From positions 1-24,876 of the forward strand of contig JALQUJ010000108.1 in assembly GCA_023263825.1 (NCBI GenBank): a DNA stretch of 24,876 nt. The letters run 5' to 3'. How positions within the stretch are numbered: the first letter of the stretch is position 1; each line of letters opens with the position of its first letter. The translations under genes and the position numbers were made by a program. The stretch is from Porticoccus sp. (GTDB lineage: Bacteria; Pseudomonadota; Gammaproteobacteria; Pseudomonadales; Porticoccaceae). Positions 1 through 7,318 of the stretch are shown one piece after another. The notes under the pieces are model-generated. The model searched no databases. It worked only from the letters and a program-made list of their open reading frames with translations, and was not told the origin of the DNA.

Positions 1-66
1 TTGGTGAAAAAGCCATATATAGTTATCAGTAAAGGCCGGAATGTTGTTAACAATAATGGGCATCAT
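1..66 (-). CDS. gloB: Hydroxyacylglutathione hydrolase (glyoxalase II), N-terminal fragment cut by window edge
   Basis: Reading the minus strand from position 66 or 63 (two adjacent ATG codons) gives MPIIVNNIPAFTDNYIWLFH, still open at the window edge. The segment IPAFTDNYIW is the hallmark start of glyoxalase II (E. coli GloB begins with a similar ITLxPIPAFxDNYIW pattern). The enzyme is a metallo-beta-lactamase fold, binuclear metal hydrolase that releases D-lactate and glutathione from S-lactoylglutathione in the cytoplasm. The metal-binding HxHxDH motif lies beyond the visible part. The context supports the call: gloB divergent from a YafS-like methyltransferase followed by rnhA and dnaQ is a familiar gammaproteobacterial arrangement. 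No strong ribosome binding site is visible upstream, so the choice between the two ATGs is open. Confidence 0.85.
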   Translation of the reverse strand, partial: MMPIIVNNIPAFTDNYIWLFHQ

Positions 67-99
67 GGATATCGGTAGTTTTGAATGGATACCTTTATA

Positions 100-169
100 A
101 TAAACTATTTAGCTGGTGTAGTATAAGTTGTCCTGGGTGCCTCTAAAAACGTGATTTTATAAACTATTT
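100..169. repeat. Direct repeat of ATAAACTATTT in the gloB/methyltransferase intergenic region
   Basis: The 11-base word ATAAACTATTT occurs at 100-110 and again at 159-169, in the 157-base AT-rich gap between the divergent gloB and methyltransferase genes. It could be a pair of operator half-sites or simply AT-rich coincidence. Several TATA-like words (for example TATAAT at 96-101 and TATACT at 172-177) are present, but none has a well-spaced -35 box, so I do not call a promoter here. Confidence 0.3.
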
Positions 170-223
170 TCTATACTTTTATTTAGTTAATTCTGGTATT
201 TAGATTGATGGTGTTGGGCGTAA

Positions 224-1027
224 ATGCGTAACTTGTTCCGGAAAACGACTCAATATTTCGATGCAAAGCATCGAATTACACCTTTATCCTGTTCTCAGGC
301 TTCTATTGAAAAGTGGTTTAATGGTAATTACGGGCAATATTTACTGCGCCATGAGCAAGAGGGGCTTTTTTATGTGATGCCTAATACGGGTGCACATAGA
401 ATGATGTACTTAGGAGTGACCTCCCGACAGCAGTTACCCGAACAATACAATCATTTACATTATTTTTCTTTGGGCGCGTCCTCGGAAAAGGTTGGTGATA
501 CTAAAGCAATAGCAGATTTTGATGCGTTGCCGCTTCCTTCTGAAACGGTGGATACTGTGTTGCTTCACCATGCTCTTGAGTTTTCTGTTTCACCCCATGA
601 GGTGCTGAAAGAAGCATCTAGAGTGCTGAAGCCCTGTGGTCATATGGTTTTGGTGGTGATGAACCCTTTTAGTGCCTTTGGCTTAACAAAGTGGCCGGCA
701 CGGCTTTTCTCATCACAGGCCATATGGCGGCACCATAGTTTACGTTATGGGCGCATGCTAGATTGGTTGAGGTTGCTAAATATACAACCCGTGAAAGCTG
801 TTTCAGGTTGCTTTTCGTGGCCAAGTCGACGGAGGAGTGAAGAAAACAAACAGGGTTGTATGGATAAACTGGGGCAGAAATATAAGATGCCCGGTGGTGC
901 TTATTACATCGTAGTGGCAAAAAAATACGTTGCCAGACCTAGCTTGCCTGAGCAACGAAAATGGAAATCAATACGCATACCGGTTGTGCCTGCTGTTGAG
1001 AGGAATGGTATACAGAGAACAGAGTAG
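224..1027 (+). CDS. Class I SAM-dependent methyltransferase (YafS-like), rnhA-adjacent
   Basis: The 267-residue protein belongs to the methyltransferase family that commonly sits between gloB and rnhA in gammaproteobacteria. The canonical glycine-rich SAM-binding motif I is degenerate here (YLGVTS around residues 62-67). The central part fits the methyltransferase type 11 fold: LPLPSETVDTVLLHHALEF (about 102-120) corresponds to the motif II/III region. The following segment HEVLKEASRVLKPCGHMVLV (about 124-143) is the usual helix and strand after it. The C-terminus is basic and low in conservation. The substrate is not known to me. The start is ATG at 224, with only a weak upstream purine stretch (TTGGGCG). 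It is probably co-transcribed with rnhA and dnaQ, which follow on the same strand. No transmembrane segment or signal peptide is seen, so it is presumably cytoplasmic. Confidence 0.8.
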   Translation: MRNLFRKTTQYFDAKHRITPLSCSQASIEKWFNGNYGQYLLRHEQEGLFYVMPNTGAHRMMYLGVTSRQQLPEQYNHLHYFSLGASSEKVGDTKAIADFDALPLPSETVDTVLLHHALEFSVSPHEVLKEASRVLKPCGHMVLVVMNPFSAFGLTKWPARLFSSQAIWRHHSLRYGRMLDWLRLLNIQPVKAVSGCFSWPSRRRSEENKQGCMDKLGQKYKMPGGAYYIVVAKKYVARPSLPEQRKWKSIRIPVVPAVERNGIQRTE

Positions 1028-1219
1028 GGGAAACTCAGAATTTATAGGACTTAAGAAAGGCAGAAAGAATGATCAGGCCCATGTGGATTTGATCGATGCG
1101 AAGCCTAAAGCTGCAAAGACAAAACAAGAGAACAAACTCAAAGACTGCGTACTGGACGAGTGATGCTAGCTAATCATACTGCTAGCCAAAACGCTGCCGG
1201 TGAACATACAGGGGAAACA

Positions 1220-1660
1220 TTGTTGAAACATTTGGAAATTTTTACTGATGGTGCATGTCGAGGTAATCCTGGGCCGGGTGGCTGGGGAGCACTTTTGCGT
1301 TATGACGGTAAGGAAAAAACTCTCTATGGTGGTGAGTTGGAGACTACAAATAATCGTATGGAGCTTATGGCGGCGATAGAAGCTTTGGCGGCGTTAAAAC
1401 AACCCTGTAAAGTTGCCCTTACCACAGACTCTGAATATGTTCGTCAGGGTATTACCAGCTGGCTTGAAAATTGGAAAAAACGTGGATGGAAAACGGCCAG
1501 CAAAAAGCCGTTAAAAAATATGGATTTATGGAAACGCCTGGAAGCAGAAGCTGCACGTCATCAAATGGAATGGCGATGGGTAAAGGGGCACAGTGGCCAT
1601 AGGGAAAATGAAATTGCTGATCAATTGGCCAATAAAGGCATTGATGAACTAGACATCTAA
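1220..1660 (+). CDS. rnhA: Ribonuclease HI, TTG start
   Basis: RNase HI cleaves the RNA strand of RNA:DNA hybrids, removing primers and R-loops. An open frame extends back to ATG 1160, but I place the start at TTG 1220. From there the protein begins MLKHLEIFTDGA, aligning residue for residue with the E. coli start MLKQVEIFTDGS, and an AGGGGA ribosome binding site lies at 1210-1215. With this start (146 residues) the catalytic residues fall at Asp10, Glu48, Asp70 and Asp134, with His124, exactly as numbered in E. coli. Other landmarks are the basic handle (NWKKRGWKTA, about 84-93) and the VKGHSGH loop. The C-terminus is about nine residues shorter than E. coli RNase HI. The gene lies between the methyltransferase and dnaQ on the same strand, 64 bases before dnaQ. 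Confidence 0.95.
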   Translation: MLKHLEIFTDGACRGNPGPGGWGALLRYDGKEKTLYGGELETTNNRMELMAAIEALAALKQPCKVALTTDSEYVRQGITSWLENWKKRGWKTASKKPLKNMDLWKRLEAEAARHQMEWRWVKGHSGHRENEIADQLANKGIDELDI

Positions 1661-1724
1661 TCCATTGATCAGACTGATTTTAGTTATTTTTAGCATTAGG
1701 TAAAAAAGAGAGAATTTAGGGAAT

Positions 1725-2444
1725 ATGGTTAGACAGGTCGTATTGGATACAGAAACTACCGGATTGGAGACCAGTCAGGATCATCGGATCATTGAGATTG
1801 GGTGTGTTGAGGTGGTCAATCGACGTTTAACGGGGAGGCACTATCATCAGTATATTAACCCCGAACGTGAAGTAGACCAAGGTGCAATGGAAGTGCACGG
1901 TATTACCAATGAGTATTTGGCAGATAAGCCTGTTTTTGCCTCCGTTGCTGATGAATTTCTTGAGTTTATTAAAGGGGCTGATTTAGTTATTCACAATGCT
2001 CCCTTTGATGTGGGATTTATTGACCATGAATTTGGAAAATTAGATGACTACACGCCAGTGGCTAATCATTGTGGAGTAATAGACACCCTGGTGATGGCTC
2101 GTCAGCGTCACCCCGGACAGAAAAATAATCTTGATGCTTTGTGTAAGCGCTATGGCGTCGATAATTCCCAAAGGGATCTGCACGGTGCCTTGCTTGATGC
2201 TGAAATTTTAGCGGATGTTTATTTGCTGATGACCGGCGGTCAGGTAGACCTAATTTTAGGTAGCCATGGCAGTCAACGAGATGGTCAGGTACAAAGCGAT
2301 ATTCGTCGCCTTTCCCCAGATCGGGCACCACTAAAGGTTCTCCAGGCGAATCAGGAAGAATTGGACTTACACAACGAGAAATTAGCTCAGATTGAAAAGG
2401 CGAGTGGAGGAGGTTGTGTATGGTTGGCTTCTGAGAATCAGTAA
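1725..2444 (+). CDS. dnaQ: DNA polymerase III epsilon subunit (3'-5' proofreading exonuclease)
   Basis: The 239-residue protein is the proofreading exonuclease of the replicative polymerase core (with alpha and theta). All DEDDh motifs are present. ExoI is LDTETTGL with Asp8 and Glu10, ExoII is VIHNAPFDVGF with Asp95, and ExoIII is HGALLDAE with His153 and Asp158. Length and order match the family (E. coli DnaQ is 243 residues). The region after about residue 185 is the less conserved tail that binds the alpha subunit. rnhA and dnaQ are neighbours in many gammaproteobacteria, though in E. coli they diverge, whereas here both point the same way, suggesting an operon with the upstream methyltransferase. 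The start ATG at 1725 follows a purine-rich GAGAGAATTTAGGG stretch. Confidence 0.96.
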   Translation: MVRQVVLDTETTGLETSQDHRIIEIGCVEVVNRRLTGRHYHQYINPEREVDQGAMEVHGITNEYLADKPVFASVADEFLEFIKGADLVIHNAPFDVGFIDHEFGKLDDYTPVANHCGVIDTLVMARQRHPGQKNNLDALCKRYGVDNSQRDLHGALLDAEILADVYLLMTGGQVDLILGSHGSQRDGQVQSDIRRLSPDRAPLKVLQANQEELDLHNEKLAQIEKASGGGCVWLASENQ

Positions 2445-2484
2445 TTTCTGATAGAAGCTCAATTGAACAAAGCGCTTTTGTCAG

Positions 2485-2525
2485 GCCTTCATTGTGACAA
2501 CGTCAACGGAAGTAACAATGAAGGC
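2485..2525. terminator. Long-loop inverted repeat between convergent dnaQ and nhaB
   Basis: GCCTTCATTGT (2485-2495) pairs perfectly with ACAATGAAGGC (2515-2525). Allowing one mismatch, the stem can be extended inward to 14 pairs. It lies between the convergent dnaQ and nhaB genes, where a bidirectional terminator is expected. The loop is long and the following T-rich stretch (ATTTTATTT, from about 2538) is not adjacent, so this is a weak intrinsic terminator at best. It may also be an RNA stem or protein-binding site. Confidence 0.4.
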
Positions 2526-2552
2526 TCGAGTCCTTCAAATTTTATTTAAACC

Positions 2553-4055
2553 TCAGAGTACGTAAATAACAGCAAGAAGGGCTACTACTGACAATACGAT
2601 GGTATAGGGCAGTGCCATAATTACCATTCTTCCGTATGACAACCGGATTAGAGGTGCGAGAGCCGAAGTGAGTAAGAACAAGAAAGCAGCCTGGCCATTG
2701 GGTGTTGCAACACTGGGAAGGTTGGTTCCTGTATTAATTGCAATGGTAAGAAGATCAAAGTGTTCTCTGCTGATTTTACCGGCATCAAATACAGCTTTTA
2801 CCTCATTAATATAAACCGTTGCAACGAAGACGTTATCACTGATCATGGACAATATGCCGTTAGCGATAAAGAACATCGAGGGCTGGATACTTTCGTCCAT
2901 TGCTAGTACTGCATTAATAACCGGTGAGAATAGGTGCTGCTCATGAATAACGGCAACAATAGCGAAAAATACCACTAGAAGTGCAGTAAAGGGAAGGGCC
3001 TCTTCAAAAGCATGGCCAATTCTATGTTCCTCAGTAATACCATTAAATGCGGTGAGTAACACAATCACAGTCAGACCGATCAGACCTACAGCAGCTAGGT
3101 GAAGGGCTAAACCAACAACCAAAAATATGACTACTAAGCCTTGTACTATTAGGGAGGCTTTGTGTTTACTCGTCAGTTTTTTAGATTCTTCTTCGTCAAA
3201 ATCGACCAAAACATTGCGGACATTCTCTGGAATCAGAGATCCATAGCCAAACCAACCAGTTTTTTCAAGCAATAAACAGGTAGCGAGGCCACAAACCAGT
3301 GTTGGCATGGTGACAGGTGCCATAGCCAGGAAGAACTCTGTGAAGTTCCAACCAGCTTTTTCTGCAATCAATAGGTTTTGAGGTTCGCCCACAAGAGTGG
3401 TTACACCACCCAATGCGGTACCGACAGCGCCATGCATAATCAGACTACGTAGAAATGCGCGAAAGCTTTCTAGGTCTTCCCGATGGTATTCCTGGACGGA
3501 TGCATCATTGGCGTAGTCGTGGTCGTGATGAACCTCTTTGCCTGATGCCACCTTGTGATAAACCGAGTAAAAACCAACGGCTACACTAATTAGGACGGCT
3601 GTTACTGTCAGTGCATCAAGGAAAGCAGATAAAATTGCTCCAGAGAAACAAAAGAGCAGGGACAGCGTTGTTTTTGATTTAACTTTGATTAAAAGCTTGG
3701 TGAAGGTAAACAGAAGCAGATCACGCATAAAGTAGATACCTGCAACCATAAACATCAACAGTAATATCACTTCAAAATTAGCAAGCGCCTCATGATAAAC
3801 TGTCTCTGGCTTTGCCATGCCAAGTATAATTGCTTCAATGGCGAGCAAGCCGCCAGGCTGTAATGGATAGCATTTAAGTGCCATGGCCAGGGTGAAAATA
3901 AATTCTACAATCAGCAGCCAGCCCGTTATAAATGTCCCTACCGTATATACAAGGACAACATTGGCGACCAAGAATGCCAGTATGGTGTATTTGTACCAAT
4001 CAGGAGAGTTGCCTAGGAAATTGTTGGTGAAGGCCTGGAGCATTGGCTGCGGCAT
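2553..4055 (-). CDS. nhaB: Na+/H+ antiporter NhaB
   Basis: This inner-membrane antiporter exports Na+ in exchange for H+ and supports sodium and pH homeostasis. The open frame runs back to 4373, but the native start is ATG at 4055. It gives MPQPMLQAFTNNFLGNSPDW, the standard NhaB N-terminus, and AAGGA (4063-4067) is spaced 7 bases before it. The resulting 500 residues match the family length (about 513 in E. coli). Recognisable segments are FLGNSPDWYK near the N-terminus, AFLDALTVTAVLI, the VGEPQNLLI loop, the SDNVFVATVYINE segment and NTGTNLPSVATPNGQAAFLF near the C-terminus. About a dozen hydrophobic helices are visible. A short histidine/aspartate-rich cytoplasmic stretch (VHHDHDYAND) lies between helices. 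It is a single gene, convergent with dnaQ and divergent from the chpA remnant. Confidence 0.95.
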   Translation of the reverse strand: MPQPMLQAFTNNFLGNSPDWYKYTILAFLVANVVLVYTVGTFITGWLLIVEFIFTLAMALKCYPLQPGGLLAIEAIILGMAKPETVYHEALANFEVILLLMFMVAGIYFMRDLLLFTFTKLLIKVKSKTTLSLLFCFSGAILSAFLDALTVTAVLISVAVGFYSVYHKVASGKEVHHDHDYANDASVQEYHREDLESFRAFLRSLIMHGAVGTALGGVTTLVGEPQNLLIAEKAGWNFTEFFLAMAPVTMPTLVCGLATCLLLEKTGWFGYGSLIPENVRNVLVDFDEEESKKLTSKHKASLIVQGLVVIFLVVGLALHLAAVGLIGLTVIVLLTAFNGITEEHRIGHAFEEALPFTALLVVFFAIVAVIHEQHLFSPVINAVLAMDESIQPSMFFIANGILSMISDNVFVATVYINEVKAVFDAGKISREHFDLLTIAINTGTNLPSVATPNGQAAFLFLLTSALAPLIRLSYGRMVIMALPYTIVLSVVALLAVIYVL

Positions 4056-4206
4056 GAGCTTGTCCTTATTATTTTGGTCTGTTTTGTTGGGCTCAAATGA
4101 GGAGAATATAGTGTTATTATCACTCTGTTTGGTTTGAAGTGCACGGTATAACGGGGCAGGCATTTTTGCAAGTATTAGCCATCGACATAATGGATAATGT
4201 ATAGCT

Positions 4207-4563
4207 ATGATTAATCTTGCTGAGGTTATGTGTGTCTCCGGTGATTTCTGTGATGGAGTGGCAGATGATGGCAGAGCTGGCGACAATAATGATGAATCCA
4301 TCCTTGATAACTTTAGGGCAATAGTTGGTTCTGTCGATATTTTAGGGCTTGATCGTGCAACAGCTGTCCCCAAGCGGTGCCTTAATTATTTTGAGCAACA
4401 CTTTGGTGGTAGTCAGGATGGTGTCTCAGAGGCAATGATGGACGTATTTGCAGATGCTATAGTGAGTCTTGAGTATTATCTGGATAATCGTCGATGAGAT
4501 CCCAGTTTTGATGATTCTATGCTGAGTGTTGCAGAAGGGTGCTTAACTCGACTGGAGTCATGA
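4207..4563 (+). pseudogene. Decayed fragment resembling the Hpt-like region of ChpA/PilL chemotaxis kinases
   Basis: The 96-codon frame 4207-4497 ends in a region reading DVFADAIVSLEYYLDN. This matches the pattern DTLADAIxSIEYYLE that I recall from the N-terminal Hpt-like repeats of ChpA (twitching-motility histidine kinase). Immediately after the TGA at 4495-4497 the same frame continues as SMLSVAEGCLTRL, the counterpart of the next conserved ChpA segment (ILDVAEESLxxLG). It then meets a second stop at 4561-4563. Homology continuing through a stop shows a remnant rather than a small gene. The upstream part (ILDNFRAIVGSVDILGLDRA, LNYFEQHFGG) also fits the helical repeat. The rest of the kinase (other Hpt domains, ATPase, CheW and receiver domains) is absent. 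There is no convincing ribosome binding site. The family assignment rests on memory of one motif pattern and needs a profile search. Confidence 0.5.
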
Positions 4564-4657
4564 AATAGCTGGTTTGTACTACTAACCTCTGTAGCTGCAA
4601 AATCTAAAGCTGTTAAGGGCGTATGTTATAGCTGATCATTTTTACCCTTGTTCTACT

Positions 4658-5452
4658 TTGCCAGCCGATATGGTGAACGCTAGGCCATTGTTTGTTTCTG
4701 TCTCTGGCCAGCTATTAATTTGCCAGGCTGAAAGTCAGAAGTTTATCTATGAGTCCAGCCAGGACTCTATTGACCGTGAAACACTGCATCTACTTGGTAT
4801 ATACAATAAAAGGCCTTGTTACGCTTTATTTCATGCACCCAATACCCCGATTCCTCCAGGGTTTGAGTGGCGAGCTTTAAGGTCTTTTCTAGGACAAGTA
4901 GATGACTTGCACTTTGATTTGGCTGGGCGGGCTTGCCAGATTATCAGTTGGGATCGGGAGCACCGGTTTTGTGGTAGTTGTGGACAAGAAACGGCCGCTT
5001 CTTCGGTTGATAATGCTCGTATTTGTCATGACTGCAATAAGCAGTTTTACCCTCGAATTTCCCCGTGTGTCATTGTAGTTATAACCCGAGAAGACCATTG
5101 CCTGTTGGCTAGAAATGCTGCCTGGGAACGTCGATATTTTAGTGCTTTAGCGGGTTTTGTTGAGCCCGGGGAGACGGTTGAGTATGCATTACACCGGGAA
5201 GTTAAGGAAGAAGTTAGTATTGAGGTCCAGAATCTAAAGTACTTTGGCAGTCAGCCTTGGCCTTTTCCTGGTCAACTTATGTTAGGTTTTCATGCTGAAC
5301 ATAAAGCTGGTGAGATTGAAGTGGATCAGAGAGAAATTGTAGAGGCCGACTGGTGGCACTATCAAAACTTACCACCATGTCCAAACCCCTATACACTTTC
5401 TGGTCGGCTGATTGAACATTTTGTTAGTGAGTGCATAGAATCAGGGCGATAA
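4658..5452 (+). CDS. nudC: NAD(+) diphosphatase / NAD-capped RNA decapping Nudix hydrolase NudC
   Basis: NudC hydrolyses NAD(H) to NMN(H) and AMP and removes NAD caps from RNA. Using TTG 4658 as residue 1, the four zinc-binding cysteines are Cys105, Cys108, Cys123 and Cys126 (CGSCG and CHDC). The Nudix box spans about 166-188 (GFVEPGETVEYALHREVKEE), and the family signature SQPWPFP follows at 198-204. In the Nudix box the usual glycine after EEx is serine (EEVSI), a mild departure that leaves the metal-binding glutamates intact. An in-frame ATG at 4670 is an equally likely start, because no clear ribosome binding site distinguishes them. The N-terminal domain (1-100) is divergent, as usual. 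The gene is followed after 7 bases by the next ORF and then by sohB, apparently one transcription unit. Confidence 0.93.
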   Translation: MPADMVNARPLFVSVSGQLLICQAESQKFIYESSQDSIDRETLHLLGIYNKRPCYALFHAPNTPIPPGFEWRALRSFLGQVDDLHFDLAGRACQIISWDREHRFCGSCGQETAASSVDNARICHDCNKQFYPRISPCVIVVITREDHCLLARNAAWERRYFSALAGFVEPGETVEYALHREVKEEVSIEVQNLKYFGSQPWPFPGQLMLGFHAEHKAGEIEVDQREIVEADWWHYQNLPPCPNPYTLSGRLIEHFVSECIESGR

Positions 5453-5459
5453 GAATAGG

Positions 5460-6110
5460 GTGGCTACTTTACCTGTGCTGTTACCACTGGTTTTAGGTGC
5501 ATTGTTATTTCTAATATCTCTTTTGATGTTGATAAGAAGGGGTGTTCTCGGTGTTCTGGTTCGGGCCATCTTACCACTGGTACTTTTAGTATTTTCTATT
5601 ACGTTGATCTTTGGTGGCTTCGATATTATGAGTTATCGTCAGTTGCTTAAAGAATCAGCTGTGGCCACAGTACATTTTGAAAAAACATCTCCACAAACCT
5701 ATACCGCTACACTCATTACCGATGATTACCAAAAGAGTTATTTCCAGCTGAAAGGTGATCAATGGCAAATTGATGCTCGTATTATTCGTTGGCACCCCAA
5801 TTTGATTCGTATGGGATTTGAAACGATTTATCGAATGGATCGTATCAGTGGGAGATACAATTCCTTCCAACAGGAATTACATGGGGAACGGACAGTCTAC
5901 CCTATCAGGGAAAATAGCTATGGTATTGATATATGGCGTTATTTAAGGGATCTGCCATGGGTTCATCAATGGATTGATGCTACCTATGGTTCGGCTACTT
6001 ATGTTCCCATGGGTGATGGTGCTGTTTATGAAATCAGAATGGGTTATTCAGGTTTGTCTGTACACCCAGCCAATGCAGCAAGCAGGGAAGCGGTGACGAC
6101 TTGGCAGTGA
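5460..6110 (+). CDS. Conserved two-helix membrane protein of unknown function between nudC and sohB
   Basis: I recognise this only as the uncharacterised gene commonly found beside nudC and sohB in Pseudomonas-like genomes, often labelled 'cation/multidrug efflux pump' without real support. It has 216 residues. Two hydrophobic helices are at about 3-22 and 30-52, with RRGVLG between them, followed by a soluble domain of about 160 residues rich in beta-type sequence (TYTATLITDDYQKSYFQLKG, WQIDARIIRWHPNLIRMGFE). Two helices and a single soluble domain are far too little for an efflux transporter, so that name should not be used. The start is GTG at 5460, 7 bases after the nudC stop, with only a weak ribosome binding site. 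The tight spacing suggests translation linked to nudC. Confidence 0.75.
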   Translation: MATLPVLLPLVLGALLFLISLLMLIRRGVLGVLVRAILPLVLLVFSITLIFGGFDIMSYRQLLKESAVATVHFEKTSPQTYTATLITDDYQKSYFQLKGDQWQIDARIIRWHPNLIRMGFETIYRMDRISGRYNSFQQELHGERTVYPIRENSYGIDIWRYLRDLPWVHQWIDATYGSATYVPMGDGAVYEIRMGYSGLSVHPANAASREAVTTWQ

Positions 6111-6172
6111 TACACTCGACAGCCAGTTTGTGCAGTTAATGATGATATTAATAAGTAAGAGGGAGTTAGAGA

Positions 6173-7210
6173 TTGGAATTCATTACTGAATACGGTTTAT
6201 TTTTGGCGAAAACAGCCACCTTTGTAGTTGCGGTTGTGATTATAGTGAGTGTTTTGGCGGGTTTAGGAGGTCGGGTACGTAAGCATCATACTCGCGGTGA
6301 GCTAGAAATTACCCATCTCAATGAAATTATGGATGATATGGGTAATGCCTTGCATGGTGCCATGTTGGACCCATCGGAACAAAAACAACTTAAAAAGCAA
6401 AAAAAGAAAGAGGATAAAGCCACTAAAAAAGCGAGTAAAAAAGCTCCATCAGAAAAAAAACGAGTCTTTCTGCTTGATTTTAAGGGTGATATGAAGGCTT
6501 CTGCTGCCACCAATTTACGTGAAGAGATTACGGCAGTATTGAGTCAGGCCAATGAGAAAGATGAGATTGTTGTGCGCCTGGAAAGTGCAGGTGGCATGGT
6601 TCATAGCTATGGGTTGGCCTCCAGCCAGCTAGACCGTATTAAGAAAAAAGGTATCCCCCTAACAGTATGTGTTGATAAGGTTGCAGCGAGTGGTGGCTAC
6701 ATGATGGCATGTGTCGCTGATAAAATTTTAGCTGCTCCATTTTCTATTCTTGGTTCTATTGGCGTTGTGGCTCAATTACCCAACTTTAACCGTCTACTTA
6801 AAAAGCATGATGTTGATGTTGAATTACACACAGCGGGTGAGCATAAACGCACTCTGACCATGTTTGGTGAGAATACAGATGAAGGCCGTGAAAAGTTTGT
6901 AGAAGATTTAGAAGATACCCATGAGTTATTTAAAGATTTTGTTTCTCAGCACAGAGAAAGTGTCGATATTAATGCCATTGCAACGGGTGATATTTGGTTG
7001 GGCACAAGGGCAAAAGAGTTGTCTCTGGTAGATGAGCTAATGACCAGTGATGAATATATTGTTGATCTCTCTGCTGGTGCAAATATTTATGAAGTTAAAT
7101 ATGCACATCACAAAACGCTACCTGAAAAAGTTGGTTTAGCCGCTGAAAGTAGTGCGGATAGACTGCTGTTACGTTGGTGGAACAGGTTGTCAGCAAAGAG
7201 GTTTTCTTGA
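6173..7210 (+). CDS. sohB: SohB, inner-membrane-anchored S49 family serine peptidase
   Basis: SohB belongs to the signal peptide peptidase A (S49) family, and in E. coli it suppresses loss of the periplasmic protease HtrA when overproduced. The protein has 345 residues. A single N-terminal membrane helix lies at about 10-31. A lysine-rich linker (about 68-97) is followed by the family's DFKGDMKAS segment and the ClpP-like fold. The nucleophile is Ser173 within VAASGGYMMACV, followed by GSIGVVAQLPNFNR. The C-terminus SADRLLLRWWNR matches the E. coli protein closely. The start is TTG at 6173, fixed by AAGAGGGAG at 6157-6165 (7-base spacing) and by alignment with the E. coli MELLSEYGLFLAK start. 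It is the last gene of the nudC cluster, ending before a clear terminator. Confidence 0.95.
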   Translation: MEFITEYGLFLAKTATFVVAVVIIVSVLAGLGGRVRKHHTRGELEITHLNEIMDDMGNALHGAMLDPSEQKQLKKQKKKEDKATKKASKKAPSEKKRVFLLDFKGDMKASAATNLREEITAVLSQANEKDEIVVRLESAGGMVHSYGLASSQLDRIKKKGIPLTVCVDKVAASGGYMMACVADKILAAPFSILGSIGVVAQLPNFNRLLKKHDVDVELHTAGEHKRTLTMFGENTDEGREKFVEDLEDTHELFKDFVSQHRESVDINAIATGDIWLGTRAKELSLVDELMTSDEYIVDLSAGANIYEVKYAHHKTLPEKVGLAAESSADRLLLRWWNRLSAKRFS

Positions 7211-7255
7211 TTAATCTTTTGCAGTAAACCAGTTCAAAGTATTAAAGAAGTGAAC

Positions 7256-7304
7256 AAATAAAAAAGGCCCAATAAACAGTCGTGTTATTCGGCCTTTTTT
7301 ATTT
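7256..7304. terminator. Bidirectional intrinsic terminator between sohB and the CPA2 antiporter
   Basis: AAATAAAAAAGGCC (7256-7269) is perfectly complementary to GGCCTTTTTTATTT (7291-7304), and an inner AATAA/TTATT pairing extends the stem. T tracts flank the hairpin on both strands, so it can stop both the sohB transcript and the converging antiporter transcript. Confidence 0.9.
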
Positions 7305-7318
7305 GAGTGATCAAACCG

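Noticed and set aside
81..101. TTGAAT and TATAAT as a promoter for the methyltransferase
   Set aside because: The spacing is 9 bases, incompatible with sigma-70 recognition; other TATA-like words in the region lack partners.
930..1163. 77-codon plus-strand ORF overlapping the end of the methyltransferase and the space before rnhA
   Set aside because: It starts inside the methyltransferase with no ribosome binding site and has low-complexity lysine-rich content. A frameshifted methyltransferase tail is conceivable because the frame is open to 1163, but nothing in the sequence supports it firmly.
4056..4373. 106-residue N-terminal extension of NhaB
   Set aside because: It is polar, unlike the family, and overlaps the opposite-strand relic; ATG 4055 has a good ribosome binding site and the right family start.
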